Shown: positions 1-13,740, numbered from the stretch's first letter. The stretch: 64,000 nt of DNA from Letharia columbiana (GCF_014066305.1 NW_023501040.1:186001-250000); one strand, 5' to 3'. Notes: generated from the sequence alone by a model not told the origin. Numbers and translations are program-made.

Positions 1-650
1 GGAGAGCATATGACGTGGGATCTTGGAGAGCTGAGCCGTGTTTTTAGTGCTGGGGGCCTTGTTGCCTGCTTGATTTCTCCGCAGTATTCTCCGTATTTGC
101 CTGTTATAGTTCCTCCTCTTACTCTTTAATGCAGTGGGGATGACGGGCTAAGTTGCAGTGGTGTTCTCCGCTTGCTGAGTGATGATTTGATGTGGAACCG
201 TGGAGAGCATATGACGTGGGATCTTGGAGAGCTGAGCCGTGTTCTTGGTGCTGGGGGCCTTGTTGCCGCTTGGTTTCTCCGCAGTGTTCTCCGCATTTGC
301 CTGTTGTAGTTCCTTCTCTTCTCCTTAATGCAGTGGGGATGACGGGCTAAGTTGTAGTGGTGTTCTCCGCTTGCTGAGTGATGATTTGATGTGGAACCGT
401 GGAGAGCATATGACGTGGGATCTTGGAGAGCTGAGCCGTGTTCTTGGTGCTGGGGGCCTTGTTGCCGCTTTGTTTCTCCGTAGTATTCTCCGTATTCGCC
501 TGCTGTATTGACTTCTCTTGCATTGACTGAGTGGATTGATGTGAGATCGTGGAGAGTAGGCCTATTGTGTCACTGCTGCTGATGACTGTCTCCGTAGTAT
601 TCTCCGCATTTGTCTGTTGTAGATCCTCCTCTTGTTTAACTAAGTGCGAG
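1..650 (+). repeat. Repeat B1, tandem ~200-bp units
   Basis: Three direct units start at about 1, 202 and 401, each opening with GGAGAGCATATGACGTGGG; a fourth, diverged partial unit starts near 551. Spacing is about 200 bp. Each unit contains the submotif TTCTCCGCAGT, itself repeated 2-3 times at about 11-bp spacing (TTCTCCGCAGTATTCTCCG type). CpA and TpG are frequent, so this block is far less RIP-mutated than the sequence after 1300. A heavily mutated copy of the same units is at 30795-31433 and 31942-32270. No coding capacity is credible; it resembles the repetitive interior of a non-autonomous mobile element or a satellite. The left end lies outside the window. Confidence 0.9.
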
Positions 651-654
651 GGTA

Positions 655-1030
655 TTAACGCGTTTATGAGTAGTAGTAGGTATCTGTTGGGCTCGCTTGC
701 GGCCTCGATTGTTAGTAGTAATGGATTCGCCGAGGGGTGGCCTAGAGGCGTTAGTAGGGGCTCTAAGAGGCGGGCAAAAGGGGTATATATGCCTGAACCG
801 GACGCGTTTGGTGTGATTATAATATTTGAATGTCAGTTTAATCTACTTATCGCTGGCTTAAGAGGAGTATGTAGGGGAGAACGTATTCGTTCAGGCTCTT
901 TTTAAGGGCTTTCTAACGCGTTTATGAGTAGTAGTAGGTAGCTGTTGGGCTCGCTTACGGCCTCGATTGCCAGCAGTAGCGGATTCGCCGAGGGAGAGGC
1001 GGGCAAAAGGGGTGTACGTACCTGAAACGT
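655..1030 (+). repeat. Direct duplication inside B1
   Basis: A block starting AACGCGTTTATGAGTAGTAG at about 657 recurs at about 916. Both copies continue through a shared GGCCTCGATTG and a GGATTCGCCGAGGG motif and end in GGCGGGCAAAAGGGGT. The second copy is shorter, with a deletion in the middle. Both occur in RIP-mutated form at 32390-32540 and 32645-32770. A 118-codon open frame covers 549-905, but it simply runs through these repeats, has no family resemblance and is not conserved in the mutated copy. I see no gene here. Confidence 0.8.
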
Positions 1031-1061
1031 TGAGTGACCTTTGATCTTCGATTGTGTTCAT

Positions 1062-1109
1062 ATTGGTGGAATTGGTAGAATTAGTAGAATTGGTAGAATT
1101 GATAGAATA
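1062..1109 (+). repeat. 9-bp microsatellite (ATTGGTAGA)n
   Basis: Five consecutive 9-bp units of the type ATTGGTAGA with single-base variants. Read on the minus strand they give a short Asn-Ser-Thr run in an open frame at 891-1124, which is an artefact of the repeat and not a gene. The counterpart in B2 (about 32818-32860) is shortened and RIP-mutated to ATTAATAGA. Confidence 0.9.
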
Positions 1110-1490
1110 ATGAAAGAATAACAAACAGGTGGAAGGATTATTATCCGATCCCGGACGCGTCTGGTATGACTACCATAACTATCATATTTGAATATCCATT
1201 TAATCCACCAATAGTAGGCCAAACTTCATTATTTTTACAGCGTTAGAAAGCGCACACTGAGCTCTATAATTTATGAAATTATGAAGAAATAGTATCCGTA
1301 GGGAGCTGGTTATTTCAGAGTGTAAAACTTCTATATATAAAATTTTTAATAAGAGAGCTCGAGAGGGCTAGCGGGCTAACATAGTTACTTCTTAAAGGCG
1401 TAATAAACGTATACGAATTTATAATTGGCTGCATATATAAATTCAAGGTTTTCTAGTTCAGCTCTATCTTATTCTTTTATTTATATTAAT
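1110..1490 (+). repeat. B1 right end with shared terminal 'tail'
   Basis: Matches 32880-33240 throughout, including a GAGAGCTCGAGAG..GCTAGCGGGCTAAC stretch. It ends in a roughly 75-bp tail (about 1414-1490) of the form TTTATAATTGGCTGCATATA ... CTATCTTATTCTTTTAT. The same tail closes the unrelated-looking repeats at 23965-24042, 33162-33240 and 39440-39525, and occurs inverted at 24224, 33852, 34210 and 41660. The base composition changes here from lightly mutated to strongly AT-rich. It is probably the right terminus of the mobile element that carries the B tandem units. Confidence 0.75.
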
Positions 1491-2675
1491 AGTATAATAG
1501 ATAATAAATTAAATAATCTCTTTTATAGCTTTTAGAGAAATTTTCTCTATTACTCTATCTTATAGATCTTCTATATATTCTAAATCGATTATATAATATT
1601 CTCGCTATAATTAAAGTATAATAAGATAATTATTAAAGTTAACTATTAATTACGTATCTCTTATAATTACTTTAATTAATTAGTATTTTATATTATAAAA
1701 CTTAATAACTAGATTATAAACTTAATTTAAATATTATCTCTTATATTTCTCTTAAATAAATTCTCTAATATTATATAATATTATATCTCTAATATTTCTT
1801 TAGATTTACTTTTTAATATTTATCAAGAAAACTAAAATCTAGCGAGTCTTTTTTTATTTATATAAAAATTAATATAAAATATCGAGGTAATAAAATTATC
1901 GTAGTCTTAAAGAAATATAACTATCGAGTTATAGTTATTAAGATATTACGTATTAAATATCTTAATAATACTTATCTTCTTATAACTCGAATTACGATAA
2001 TAATTATCGCTATACTTATAGTAATATTCTTATATATTCTATATTTTAATTAGTTTAAGTTTTTTAATAACTAGCTACTTTTTAATATTAAGCTCTAAAA
2101 ATTAATAATATTAAATTTAAATTAAGTCTATAAGATAAGAGTCTTTATTTATAAATAAAGAGTTATTAGATATAATACTTTAGCGATTATTATTTTTGCT
2201 AATAATATTATTAGAATTTCTATAAATATTAGAATTAATATTATAATCGCTTAATTATATAATAAGCGTATTCTAATAAGAGTTATTTATTAAGTTAAAA
2301 ACGTCGCTAATTAATTATAATAGAATATTTCTACTTTATAAATTAATAAAATTAACTCGCGAGTTACTTATTATAACTAAACTAAGTAATTTTATATAAA
2401 TAAAATTATTAGAACTATAAAATAGTAAAATCTCTTTTAATAAAACTATATAATAGCTATATAATTACGAGGTTTAGATATATAGTTAATAGAATAAATA
2501 GATTAATTACTAGATAAACTAATAATTAAAAAAAAAAGGGGGAAAAGAAAACTCGTAAGTATTTAAGACTTTATTAAATATATTAAATACTCGCTCTAGC
2601 TACGTAGCTTATAGTCTAATAAGCGACGTAAGCGAGCCTATTAGTTCGCTCCGAGTACTTTCACTCTTATATTTA
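1491..2675. other. RIP-degenerated AT-rich spacer
   Basis: About 1.2 kb with almost no CpA or TpG and stop codons in all frames. It is probably the remains of one or more transposons, but I cannot assign a family. The only distinctive feature is a purine run at about 2528-2550 (A9 G5 AAAAGAAAA), which could be a surviving polypurine tract of an LTR element, though no LTR is recognisable beside it. Confidence 0.6.
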
Positions 2676-5600
2676 CTATATTAATTAATTTATAATAAAT
2701 ATAATTCTATAATATAATATTAGATAATAAAAGAGAATTACTTAATCTATAAGAATACTTTTTAAAAATAATTTTTTTTAAATTTATAAGCTTACTTTAC
2801 TAAATAAATATTATAAATTTAAATCTATCTAAAAGATATCTAAATATTTATTTTAAGAAATATCTATTTTATAAAGTAAATACTATATATTATAAATCTC
2901 GTAATATTATATCTTTATTAAAAATCTAATACTCTCTTAATTTAATAGAATAGTAATATATAATAAAATATAATATTTTTATAGAATTATAATAAGAAAG
3001 TAAATAGAGTTATATAGAAGATAAAAGAAATAAAAATTATATATTTTTTAAATTAAGATAAAGCTTATAGCGTAAATAAGTATATTTATTTTAAAGACGA
3101 AGTCTCTAAAAATAAATAATTAGTATCTCTATTCGATTTAACTAGACTAATAAATTCGTATTTAAAATAATATTCCTTCGATTTAATATATATAAAATCT
3201 TTAATATCGATATAATATTTCTTAAACTTCGCTATAATAAGAACTTACGCTAAAAGAAAGTTTTAACTATATTTAAAATTATATAAAACTTATAAATTTA
3301 TTATTTAATTTATATAGAGCTTAACTCTTATAGCGAAGTTAATTTATATATTTTAAAATATATTAAAAATAGATATATAGCGAAGAAGTAAAGAATAGAA
3401 TAAAAGAATTTATTTTTAAAGTAAAAATAAAGTATTAACTTCGTATTAGACTTTATAATATTAATATATTTATTTATAAAGTCGAAGACTTAATTAAATA
3501 TATTAGAAGAATACTTAAAAACGAAGAATTTAATAAGCGATATATATTTAAAGATATTTTTAAAAGTATAACTCTTATTATTCTTAATATAATTTTAAAT
3601 TTTAATTTATAAGTTATTAGTATAGATATTATAATAAATATAGAGCTAAAAATTATATCTATATATTCTAAATAAAATAATTTTTTTAATTACTTCTATT
3701 CTAATTAATCTTATTATTACTCTTTTTCTATTCTTAGCTTTATTTTATAATACTATCTCTTTATATAGCTCTAATAATAAAAATATAAAAAGCTATTCTA
3801 AATTTTACTAGATATATAAATTAATAATAAATTTTAAATTTATTAAAAGTTATATATATATTAGCGAAAATACTACTAGCTCTATCTAATACTTTTTTAA
3901 AAAAATTATTAAAAATACTTATTTTTTTAAATTTAGAAATAGATATTAGAAATTAGATAGTAAAGCTATCTTTTAATAAAGCGATCTTTATCTTAAACTT
4001 ATTAAATTTATTATCTTCTTCTTTATTTAATAATATACTATAATTCTAAATATTTAGAATTAATTTTTATTAATAATATAATTAAATTAAATAACTTATA
4101 ATAAAATTTCGAAGCGTATATTTAAAGCTATTATTATTATTTTTATTTTTAAAATCTATTTTTTATTAGCGAGATAGCGAAGATATATAATAATTCTTTT
4201 ATAAAATTAAATATCTATTTTTTTAATTTAAAGTTTAGATTTTCTACTTCTTTATATTAATCTTAGATATATTCTTTTAATATCTCTTATTAGAAATTAA
4301 TTTAGAAAAAATAAGATTTAACTAAAATTAAGATTAAGTAAGATTCTTTCTTACTATATTTTTTATTAATATATTTAAAATTATAAATATATTAAAATAG
4401 AGATAATAAAAGATTTTATATATTAGATTTTAAATATATAAATAAGTAATATAAGTTTTATTTAAAGAATAGAGATAATAAGTTAAAAAGTTAAAGAGGC
4501 GAGAAAAACTCGAATATTCTCTATTTACTTTTATCTTAATAGATTTAAATATAAATATATAATTAGCTTTTTTTTTTATCTAATTCGCATTAATATCTTT
4601 TTATCTATTATAATTATATTGTTAATATTATTATTATATAATATCTAAATTATTCTCTTATTCTAACGCTATTTAACGCTTTTATATAAATTATTAATTA
4701 TATCTTATTAACTCTCTAATATCTTATTATCTCTTTATTAAAAACGCTATCTTCTATTATTTAGTATATATTTAAAAAAAAAATCTAATATATTTAAAGA
4801 GTAAAGAAGTATTTATATTAGTAGTCTATATATTACTACTATATATAAACTTTAAAAACTTATCTCTTAAATAAAATTATAAAAATCTAATTATTTTTAC
4901 TATTTATTATTCTAAATCTATTATTAAAAGAGATACTAGATATATAGAATATAATTATAAAAAATTAATAATAAATAAAATAGCTATAAAAATAATTAGA
5001 TATTATAAATTTTTATAATTATAAAACAAAATATAAGTATTTTTAAATTCTAGAGGTTAAGATATAGAGTTACTATTTTTTTTTTTTTTTAATATTATAA
5101 TAATATTAAATATAGATTAATAATATTATAATAGTATATATTTATAGTATATATTTAATATTTTAATTTATAGTCTAGCTATCTATAGGCTTTTTCTAAT
5201 ATTCTTTAAAATATCTTTAAAATCTTCTATTTCGCCTTATCTCTTCTAATCTTCTCCGCTATTTTAAGTTTTCTTTATATTCTATATAGCTTTTCTAATA
5301 ATTTTAATAATTTTACTTATTTAGACTTCGCTTCTATAATTATAATTTTTTATCTTAAAAATTTATTACTACTATATATATAAATATAAATTTTTAAAAA
5401 ATATAAATTCGATTTATAATATTAAGTAAGAATCTATAACTTTAATTATATTATTCTATTTTAAGATTTAGATTTAATACTATTAAGTAATAACGATTAA
5501 ATAATTTTAAATAGAAGAATAAGAGCGAAGAATAGAAATATAATAATAATATATTTAATAAGTCTATAAAATTTATAGAGTCTATAAAGATTATATCATA

Positions 5601-6266
5601 AGATAAGATATTTATATTATTTAAAACTATTACTAATAATAATTTTAATATAAAGTTTTTAATATTAATATATATATTTTTACTAACTTTTAAAAACGCT
5701 ATCTCTATTATTAATAATTTACTTAAATATATAAAAAATATAAAAGTGAAAAGTTTTATTTATAAAGTTCTAGCTAATAATCTTAATTTTTTATTCTTAA
5801 AAATCTCTATTAATACGTTATCTAGTCTTCTTTTATCTTTTAAATTTTTTTAATAATTTTTTTTTAAATAACTTCGATAAACTAGCTTAAAACGAGTTTA
5901 TTATATCTTCTAATAAAAGTATATTATTATCTTTATATTATTTTTTGATAATAAATCTATTAAAAGAAGTATTATATAAGCGAGCTAGCTAAGAGATAAA
6001 GATATTTTTAATAATATTAGATTTATAGTATAAGATATCTAATATTACTTAATAAAACTATTAGAGTTTATTAGAGATATTTAATCTTTTTAAAAATTTA
6101 TAAATACTTAAAGATCTTTCTCACTTTATTATAATTTTTAAAAAATATATTAATATATAATTATTATTAATATATAATTATTATTAATATAATTATAATA
6201 TTAGAAGATTAATATAATATAGAAATAACTTCTAATATAAAGTAAGTAGAAGAAAATTTAAGTTAT
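2676..6266. repeat. Repeat family A, copy A1 part a
   Basis: Runs colinear with 49634-53278 over about 3.6 kb. The differences are mostly C/T and G/A exchanges, as expected for two copies that were RIP-mutated independently. The left boundary, where similarity begins at TATATTAATTAATTTATAAT, is sharp to about 10 bp. Coding identity is not recoverable: every frame has dense stops. By length (A2 is about 9.2 kb) it would be an autonomous transposon. No terminal inverted repeat or LTR was recognised at its ends. Confidence 0.85.
5182..6266. repeat. A-family segment present twice in A1
   Basis: This 1.08-kb stretch recurs at 7524-8610 and occurs once in A2 (52182-53278). All three share the opening (TTTTTTAATATTCTTTAAAA type), a TATAAACTCGATTTATAATA block and the closing AAGTAGAAGAAAATTT. 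A1 therefore consists of two partly overlapping A fragments separated by the insert at 6267-7523, not a single copy cut by a clean insertion. Confidence 0.85.
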
Positions 6267-7523
6267 TATTAGAGAATAAATCGTATATCGAATAATGATA
6301 TTAGTGGTGTTATATGAATGGAATATTAACTATAAAGGTTGCTAAGTAATATATATACCGAAGTTATTAGAGTGCTAAACCGCTAAGAAGCTAGCCCGAA
6401 TAAAGTCTAGCGTAAGTCTAAAGAAGGAATATCGGTTAAAATTATGATATTACCCTCTCTCTTAATAATGGCTATATTTCTAAATCCAAATATGGCGATG
6501 GCGAGGTGATAATAGCGAGACGATCATTATGATCTATAGTGCACTGGCCTTTATGGCCTTAAAGTATATTGCCTACCCCCTAAACTAATAACTTTAATAA
6601 CTTTTTCTCGTAGACACTCTTAGTATTCGACTATAACATTAAGCCAAATCTCATATAGCTGGGCCTGCGGACGTAGATAACAGAGGTATTAATATAAGGC
6701 AATAGCCTGAAAAGGTGCTTAAAGTAATGGTATGGGGTGCTGAGAGGTGATATAATGGATTCGTGGTTTTGGCGCATTGCCGAAAAAAGCGAAAAAAAAA
6801 AAAAATCGAAATCGAATAAGGCTCAATTCGTTCAAAAACGCAAAGTCCGATGATTTACCGAATCGAAACTGATTTAATTATACGCCTAGCCGTATACAGC
6901 TAGGCGGAACAGTTATTGCTAGTTAGGGAAAGGAGGAGAAATCTATTACTACTACTATAGATAAGGCCTATATCATCATTACTTCTCTATAGCCTTTTCT
7001 ATAGCCTTTTCCTTAACTATAATAGCCTTTATCTCTTTAAATAATAATACCTTTAAGGCTATATATATATTAGTCTAATTAAATTAATAGCTATAATTAA
7101 GATATTTAAAATATTAATCTTCTTTCTTTAGCTAATTCTTTAGCTATTTCGAATAGAATAATCGCTGTAAATCTAATTTAAACTTCTATTTATTAATCTC
7201 TTTTATATCTATATATATAGTCTTCAATTAACGAAGATCTTAATTAGTTTTTTCGCAAATACTTAATAACTAAGTAAAAGAAAGATAATAAGATATCAGC
7301 GATTTATAATCGAAGTTTAAGAGTAATGAGTCTTCGTAATATAGCGATCTTATAACTTTCGCTATAGTCTAATAGCGTAATAGTAGCTAAAAATCGAGCA
7401 TAGAACTCGTTAAATATCTTCTTCTTTTTTATAGTAAATATCGGGTTATAAAGTAAGGTATTATTCTTTATCCGGGCTTATTATAATTATTAAATATACT
7501 ATAAAGCTCTAAAATTATCTCTT
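6267..7523. other. Less mutated insert within A1
   Basis: Interrupts repeat A. From about 6290 to 6990 CpA, TpG and GGC-type words are common (for example GGCCTTTATGGCC near 6550 and GGGCCTGCGG near 6662), so this part was mutated far less than its surroundings; from about 7000 the RIP pattern returns. Short frames only, no credible protein. It could be a solo LTR or a non-autonomous element. The possible start TATTAGAGAA (TGTTAGAGAA before RIP) would fit an LTR, but I find no matching right end or target duplication. Confidence 0.55.
6883..6906. other. Perfect hairpin in the less mutated insert
   Basis: CGCCTAGC and GCTAGGCG form an 8-bp perfect inverted repeat with an 8-nt loop. It lies about 70 bp after an A14 run and just before a purine-rich stretch (GGGAAAGGAGGAGAAA). 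It survives intact in a region where flanking sequence is mutated. A role, for example as a retroelement RNA structure, is only a guess. Confidence 0.6.
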
Positions 7524-9485
7524 TTATAGACTTTTTTTAATATTCTTTAAAATATCTTTAAAATCTTTTATTTCGCTCTATTATTCTTATATCTTTTTAT
7601 TATTTTAAGCTTTCTTAATATTCTATATAACTTTTCTAATAACTTTAATAATATTATTTATTTAAGCTTCGCTTTTATAATTATAATTTTTTATTTTAAA
7701 ATTTATTACTATTATATATATAAGTATAAATTTCTAAAAAATATAAACTCGATTTATAATATTAAGTAAGAATCTATAACTTTAATTATATTATTCTATT
7801 TTAAGATTTAAATTTAACGCTATTAAGCGATAATAATTAAATAATTCTAAATAGAAAAATAAAGGCGAAGAGTAGAAATATAATAATAATATATTTAATA
7901 GATTTAATAAGTTTATTAAATCTAATAAGTTTATAAAGTCTATAGAAATTATATTATAAGATAAGATATTTATATTATTTAAGATTATTATTAATAATAG
8001 CTTTAATATAAATTTTCTAATATTAATATATATACTTTTATTAACTTTTAAGAATACTATCTCGAATATTAATAATTTATTTAAATATATAAAGAATATA
8101 AAAATAAAAGATTTTATTTATAAAGCTTTAACTAATAATCTTAATTTTTTATTTTAAAAGATCTCTACTAACACACTATCTAATCTTCTCTTATCTTTTA
8201 AATTTTCTTAATAATTTTTTTTTAGATAATTTCGATAAGCTAGCTTAGAATAAGCTTATTATATCTTCTAATAAAAATATATTATTATTTTTATATTATT
8301 TTTTAATAATAAATCTATTAAAAGAAGTATTATATAAGCGAGCTAGTTAGAAAATAAAGATATTTTTAATAATATTAAATTTATAATATAAGATATTTAA
8401 TATTACTTAATAAAACTATTAAAATTTATTAAAGATATTTAATTTTCTTAAAAATTTATAAATCTTTAAAAATCTTTTTTATTTTATTATAATTTTTAAA
8501 AAATATATTAATATATAATTATTATTAATATAATTATAATATTAGAAAATTAATATAATATAAAAATAGCTTTCGATATAAAGTAAGTAGAAGAAAATTT
8601 AAATTATAAAAAATATAATATATTTCTTTAATTTTATTAAGTTATTTAAGATTATATTTTTATTAATTAAATTTTATATTAAGATTTATATAGAAATAAT
8701 ATATTTTATTAATTAACTTTTTAAATTCTATTACTTTTTAATATAAACTTCTTTTATTAAATTTTATTTAAGAGAATATATATTTTATCTTAATTAAACT
8801 TTAATCTTTCTTTTTAATATTATCTATTATTATTATAAAAAAAAGAATAATTTTTATTAAAATAATTATAAATATTATATAGCTTATATCGTTATAATTA
8901 ATAAAAATAAAATAATTATTAAGAAAATAATTAATTAAATTAAAATTCTTATAAATTCGCTTTATATTACGAGCGCTTTTAAATTAAAAAAATTAAATTT
9001 TTTAATATTAGTACATTTAATAACTAAAGAATTATTTTTTTAAAATAAAAAACCTTTTATTTAAATCGAGAATAAGTTTATATTAGAGAAATTAATATAT
9101 ATTTTAATTATCGCTATAAGAAATTAGATATTAAATTAAATAAAAATATATTAATATATTAATTAAGATTTATAATATATTAAATCTTCGAATTTAATAA
9201 TAAAAGTATTTATTTATTATAGCTCTTTATATTTATTTATAAAATATTAAAATTAAATATATATAAATATATATATCTAGCTAGCTTTATTATATCTTTA
9301 TATCTTTTAATTTTTTTTTTTATCTTTATTAATATATTTAATTTATATTAAAATATATATTAATTTTTAATAGAGGTTTATATTATAATTATTAATCTAA
9401 ATTATATAAAAGAAAAAACAAAAAGCTAATATATTATTTTTAATATTTAATTTATATATTAATAATTTTAAAAAAATATAATTAG
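7524..9485. repeat. Repeat family A, copy A1 part b
   Basis: Colinear with 52182-54160. It repeats the 1.08-kb segment already present at 5182-6266 and then continues with new A sequence until TATAATTAGA. There the gypsy element begins, while A2 continues as TATAATTAAA and 1.75 kb of other sequence. No open frame survives. Confidence 0.85.
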
Positions 9486-12400
9486 AAACGTCTTTCTAAA
9501 AAAGATTTCTAAGGATCTTATACTATTATAATAGTGATAGTAATATCTATATAGCAGTAGCCACTATATAATAGCTTACTACTAGAAACTAATAGAGTCC
9601 TCCTATTAATATTAGATTAATTCGAAGTCGAGGATCCTTATACTTCTTAAAGTAAAGAATCCTTATACTTCTTAAATAAGAACGAAGAATCTTTATGCTT
9701 CTTTATCTTTCGCTACTTCTATATATCTATTAAGCTAGCTTTTTATAATATAGTTATTTAGACCTAATAGCTATAAGATTTTATTATCTTTGATTATTAA
9801 GTAAGCTCCCTTATTAATAAAACTACTTAAAGAATTATTTAATATCTTATTAAGAATATCTTTAGATCTACTAGACTAGTATTATTATTATTATTAAGAG
9901 ATTAATAAGTATAATCTTATTCTTTTTTACTTAATTCTCTTTTTTAGTAAACTTAGCTAGAAGATTAGATTATCAATTATACTACTCTAAGAATAATACT
10001 TTATTTCTTTTAAGAATCTATAACTTAGAAATATTATCTTTTCGATTCTCTATCTATTAATAATACTTTAGAAATAAAAAGATATACCTCTTTAGATTAA
10101 GCTATAGATATCTTATCTATTAGATCTTTAAGTAGTAATTCTTAATTTATTACTAAGTTCGGCGATTTATAATATCTTTTATTAGAAATCTTAAATACTT
10201 TTATTAATAAGATTATTTATTATTATAGTAATAGTAGAATAATAGATAAAGAATTTAAAGTAGATTTTTAAGCTATTAATATAGAAGTAATTATTACTAA
10301 TATTATTAATCGCTATATAAGAAATTATCTAAATCTAAAATCTTCTAGCCCGCTAGATCTATTAGAAAATCTAGAAAATCTAGAAATATTAGAATAGAAT
10401 ATTATTAATAAAAAATAATAAACCTCGCTTTCTTAGTAGCGATATCGGATTCTTTAATTCTTTTTATAATAATAAATCTTCTAATATAATAGTAGATATA
10501 GAGTATATTAGAAAAGAAATCTATTTTTAAAATATTACTATCTTTATTAATAGAATTAAGAATATTATAAGAGTTAAGAATATAGAGCTATTACGAAATA
10601 ATCTATAGATCTATTTTTAAGGCGAAGTACTTAAATAATATATATATTAGTTTATTAATAATAAGAAGCGTTTATTAATTTATAATAATAACGTTAATAA
10701 ATAAAGTATTACTTTATTTAAGAGATTTAAGTTTATTAAAGTATCTAGAAATAGCTATTATTATTAAGAAATAATATATATTTAATAATATTATAAGATA
10801 TTATAAAGTTATATAAATATATTATAATTATTATTAAGAGTTATTAAAATAGTAAAACTCGATAATAAATATAATTAGTTTAATATTATTTAAAATAATC
10901 TTAATATCGAATTTTAGTCTAATATAGATTTACTTATTATTTAAATTACGCTAAATTAATTTCTTATAACTATAAATATAAGAAAGAATTAATAATAAAT
11001 AAAGGCTTTAAGAATAACGAAGTCTAGTATAAGTAATATTTTTTATATATTAAATCTATCTTATAGAGATAATCTTAGTTAATATAATTAAGTAAGAGAT
11101 ATATCTAATTAATCTACGAACTTTAATTTTTAGAATTTTAATTAACTATAGTAGTAATCTTTAGCTTTTCTTAATTAGTAGAATTATTAAATTTATAATT
11201 AATTTTAAAAAATTAACTTATTAAAATAACGATTTTACTTATTAAAGCTATTCTCGAAGAGATATATAATAAATATTATTAGCTTTATCGATATAGCGTT
11301 AGATTATTATTAGTCTAAGTTAATATTAATAATAAAACGCGTATAATTCTTATTAGTCTTTTTAGTTTAGTTATATTTTATATCGATCTAAAGAAGTCTA
11401 TTAGAATACTACTACTTGATCTTTTTAATTATAAAAATAGTAAGTTTATTAAATCTTAATTAATAAAGTAAAGAAATTTAAGAATTCTTAATAAAATTTA
11501 AGTTATTTAAAGGATTCTAATAGCTTTTATAACGACTATAATAAGAAGAATATCAGAGTAAGAAATAAAAAATCAATTACTTTAGCTTTTACAAATCTTA
11601 TAAAAGTATAAAATCGAAAGTTAACTTTATCGACTCGCCGCTATTAGAATACTCTTATTAACGATATTATAAGAAGTTTAAATCTAGAAATAAGCTATTT
11701 TATTATCTTAAGTAGTAATACTAAAATTATAAACTCGAGAATAAGATTTCTAGAAAATCTATAGATTTCGAAAATAAGAATTCTAAGAATTTTAAGTATA
11801 CTATCGAAGTAGTTTATACTTTATACTATAAAAATAGTTTTTACTCTTAAAATTATTAAGTCTATTATTTTAGTACCGCCTAAATATAAATAAGAAATCG
11901 CTTTTTATAGTTTTTAGTATATTAAGATAGATACTTGCCTAAATTTGAATTCTTTTAATATAAAAGTTTATCTAAATTTTAAATATTTAATTATTCTAGA
12001 AAATTATACTTTACTAGCTTTCTTATCTAATTTCGAGAAATAAATTTAGAAGTAAATATCTTTTATATCGATTTAAGGCTATAATAATAGAATTATTAAT
12101 ACTATAAAGTATATTCTTATAAATTTATATTTTTTAGAAAATCTAGAAAATATAGAAGAAGCTACTCTTATTAAGATATAGATAAAGATTTATTTAATAA
12201 ATAATCTTAAAACTAATATATTAATTAAAATAAATATTTTTATATTATATAAGTTTCTATTAAATTATAAGTTATAGTTTACTATTATAAATAGTTATTA
12301 AAATATTAAGATTTCTACTTATTTTATAATAAAGTCTTATTTTTAAATTAAGCGAGTTATAAAAGTAAAGTCTATATTTATATTATTATTTAACTTTATA

Positions 12401-13079
12401 ATAAATATTTTAATTAGCTATTATAGTACGCTCTCTAATAATTATAATTATCTATTTAAGTTTAAATTCTTAACTTTTCTTAATAGAGAAGGCGATATCT
12501 TTATTTATATTATAGATTTCGCTATAACTTTTATATAAATAAGAAATTCTATAAAAGTATTAATTTTACTTTTTAGAAATATAAGGTTAGATACTATAAT
12601 AGAGTATATTATAAATAAATATTATTAAGTTTCTTATAAATTAGCTAGACTTAATAGCTTATAGATAATATATTTTAAATTAATTAAAGATAGCTATTAT
12701 TATCGTAATTATAAATAATTCTATTAATATAAATTATACTATTATAATAGATTTTAATCTTAAATATATATTTTTAAATAATATAATTATCTATAGTAAG
12801 AATAAGGCTTATTATACTTTTAGCTCTATTATAATAGAATTTAAAGATATCTTTATAAATTTAGAAAGTATTATAGATATTTCTAAAGAATAATAAATAT
12901 TAATTTTATTAAAGCTAGACGTTAAAGTAAAGCTATTAAAAGATCTATTTTTTAATTATAAAGATTAAGAAGTAATTAATATTACTTTTAATAAGTTATA
13001 ATAATAAAAAAAGCTTCGCTTTTTTATATAGTTAACTTTTTATAGCTAATCTTACTTTATAATTTAATAAAATATATTA

Positions 13080-13740
13080 TAAGATTATAAAGAAAGAGTT
13101 ATTATTAATATTTCAAGAATTTAACGCTATAATAGAAGATAATAACTATTTATTATTCTTATAATTAGATATTATTACTTTAATAGTAGAATATATCTAT
13201 ATTTCTATTATAAATAAAGTTATATAATTTTATTAATTTAATATAAAGCTTTCTAATAGATATAAATTTATTATTATTAATTATCGCGATTAGAAAGAAT
13301 TTAATATAATACTTATAAGAATATAAAAAATCTTTATTATATATATAATATTAGACGAATACTCTACTATATTTACTTTATACTTTTATATATACTTTTA
13401 TAAATAATATTATTATCTTTAGTAGAATCTTTTAAAAATATAAATCTTATCTTTGATAGCTTTTTTAGCTATTATAAGAGAAATATACTTCTCTAATATT
13501 AATAAAATTCTTTTTAAAATTTCTATTTATAATATTATTAGAATAGCGTATTAACTCTCTTAATATATCTATAATAGAAGAAAAGATTAAGATAATTATT
13601 ATACTTCGATTTTATTAAGTCTTTATAATTTAAAAATCTTTCTCAACTTAATAAGAATAGCTAAGAAACTCGATTTCTCGCTATATATAGCGTACTTAGT
13701 TATTATAGAAATAAAAGATTTCTCTTATTTAAATAATAAT
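13080..13740 (+). pseudogene. Reverse transcriptase remnant of the gypsy element
   Basis: Reading through stops, the sequence near 13405-13460 gives INNIIIFSRIF followed by stop-KYKSYL. This matches the gypsy consensus shape DDIxIFSxTxEEHxxHL if D to N, H to Y and Q/W to stop changes are RIP products. Upstream, near 13275-13300, RD-stop-KEF fits the GDEWKTAF region. Downstream (to about 13700) the spacing fits the connection to RNase H, with an LLGQxVxxxG-like stretch and a 'RFP.SL.DLE.FLGL'-like stretch followed by IRIAKKL. The catalytic aspartates appear mutated. Frame is inferred by eye. Confidence 0.7.

Noticed and set aside
1..650. Telomere-associated or rDNA repeat
   Set aside because: No TTAGGG array and no rRNA-like sequence; the ~200-bp units recur internally at 30795-32270.
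549..905. 118-codon open frame in B1
   Set aside because: It runs through repeated segments, has low-complexity composition, matches no family I know and is not preserved in the B2 copy.
891..1124. 77-codon minus-strand frame with Asn-Ser-Thr repeats
   Set aside because: The repeats are the translation of the 9-bp microsatellite at 1062-1109.
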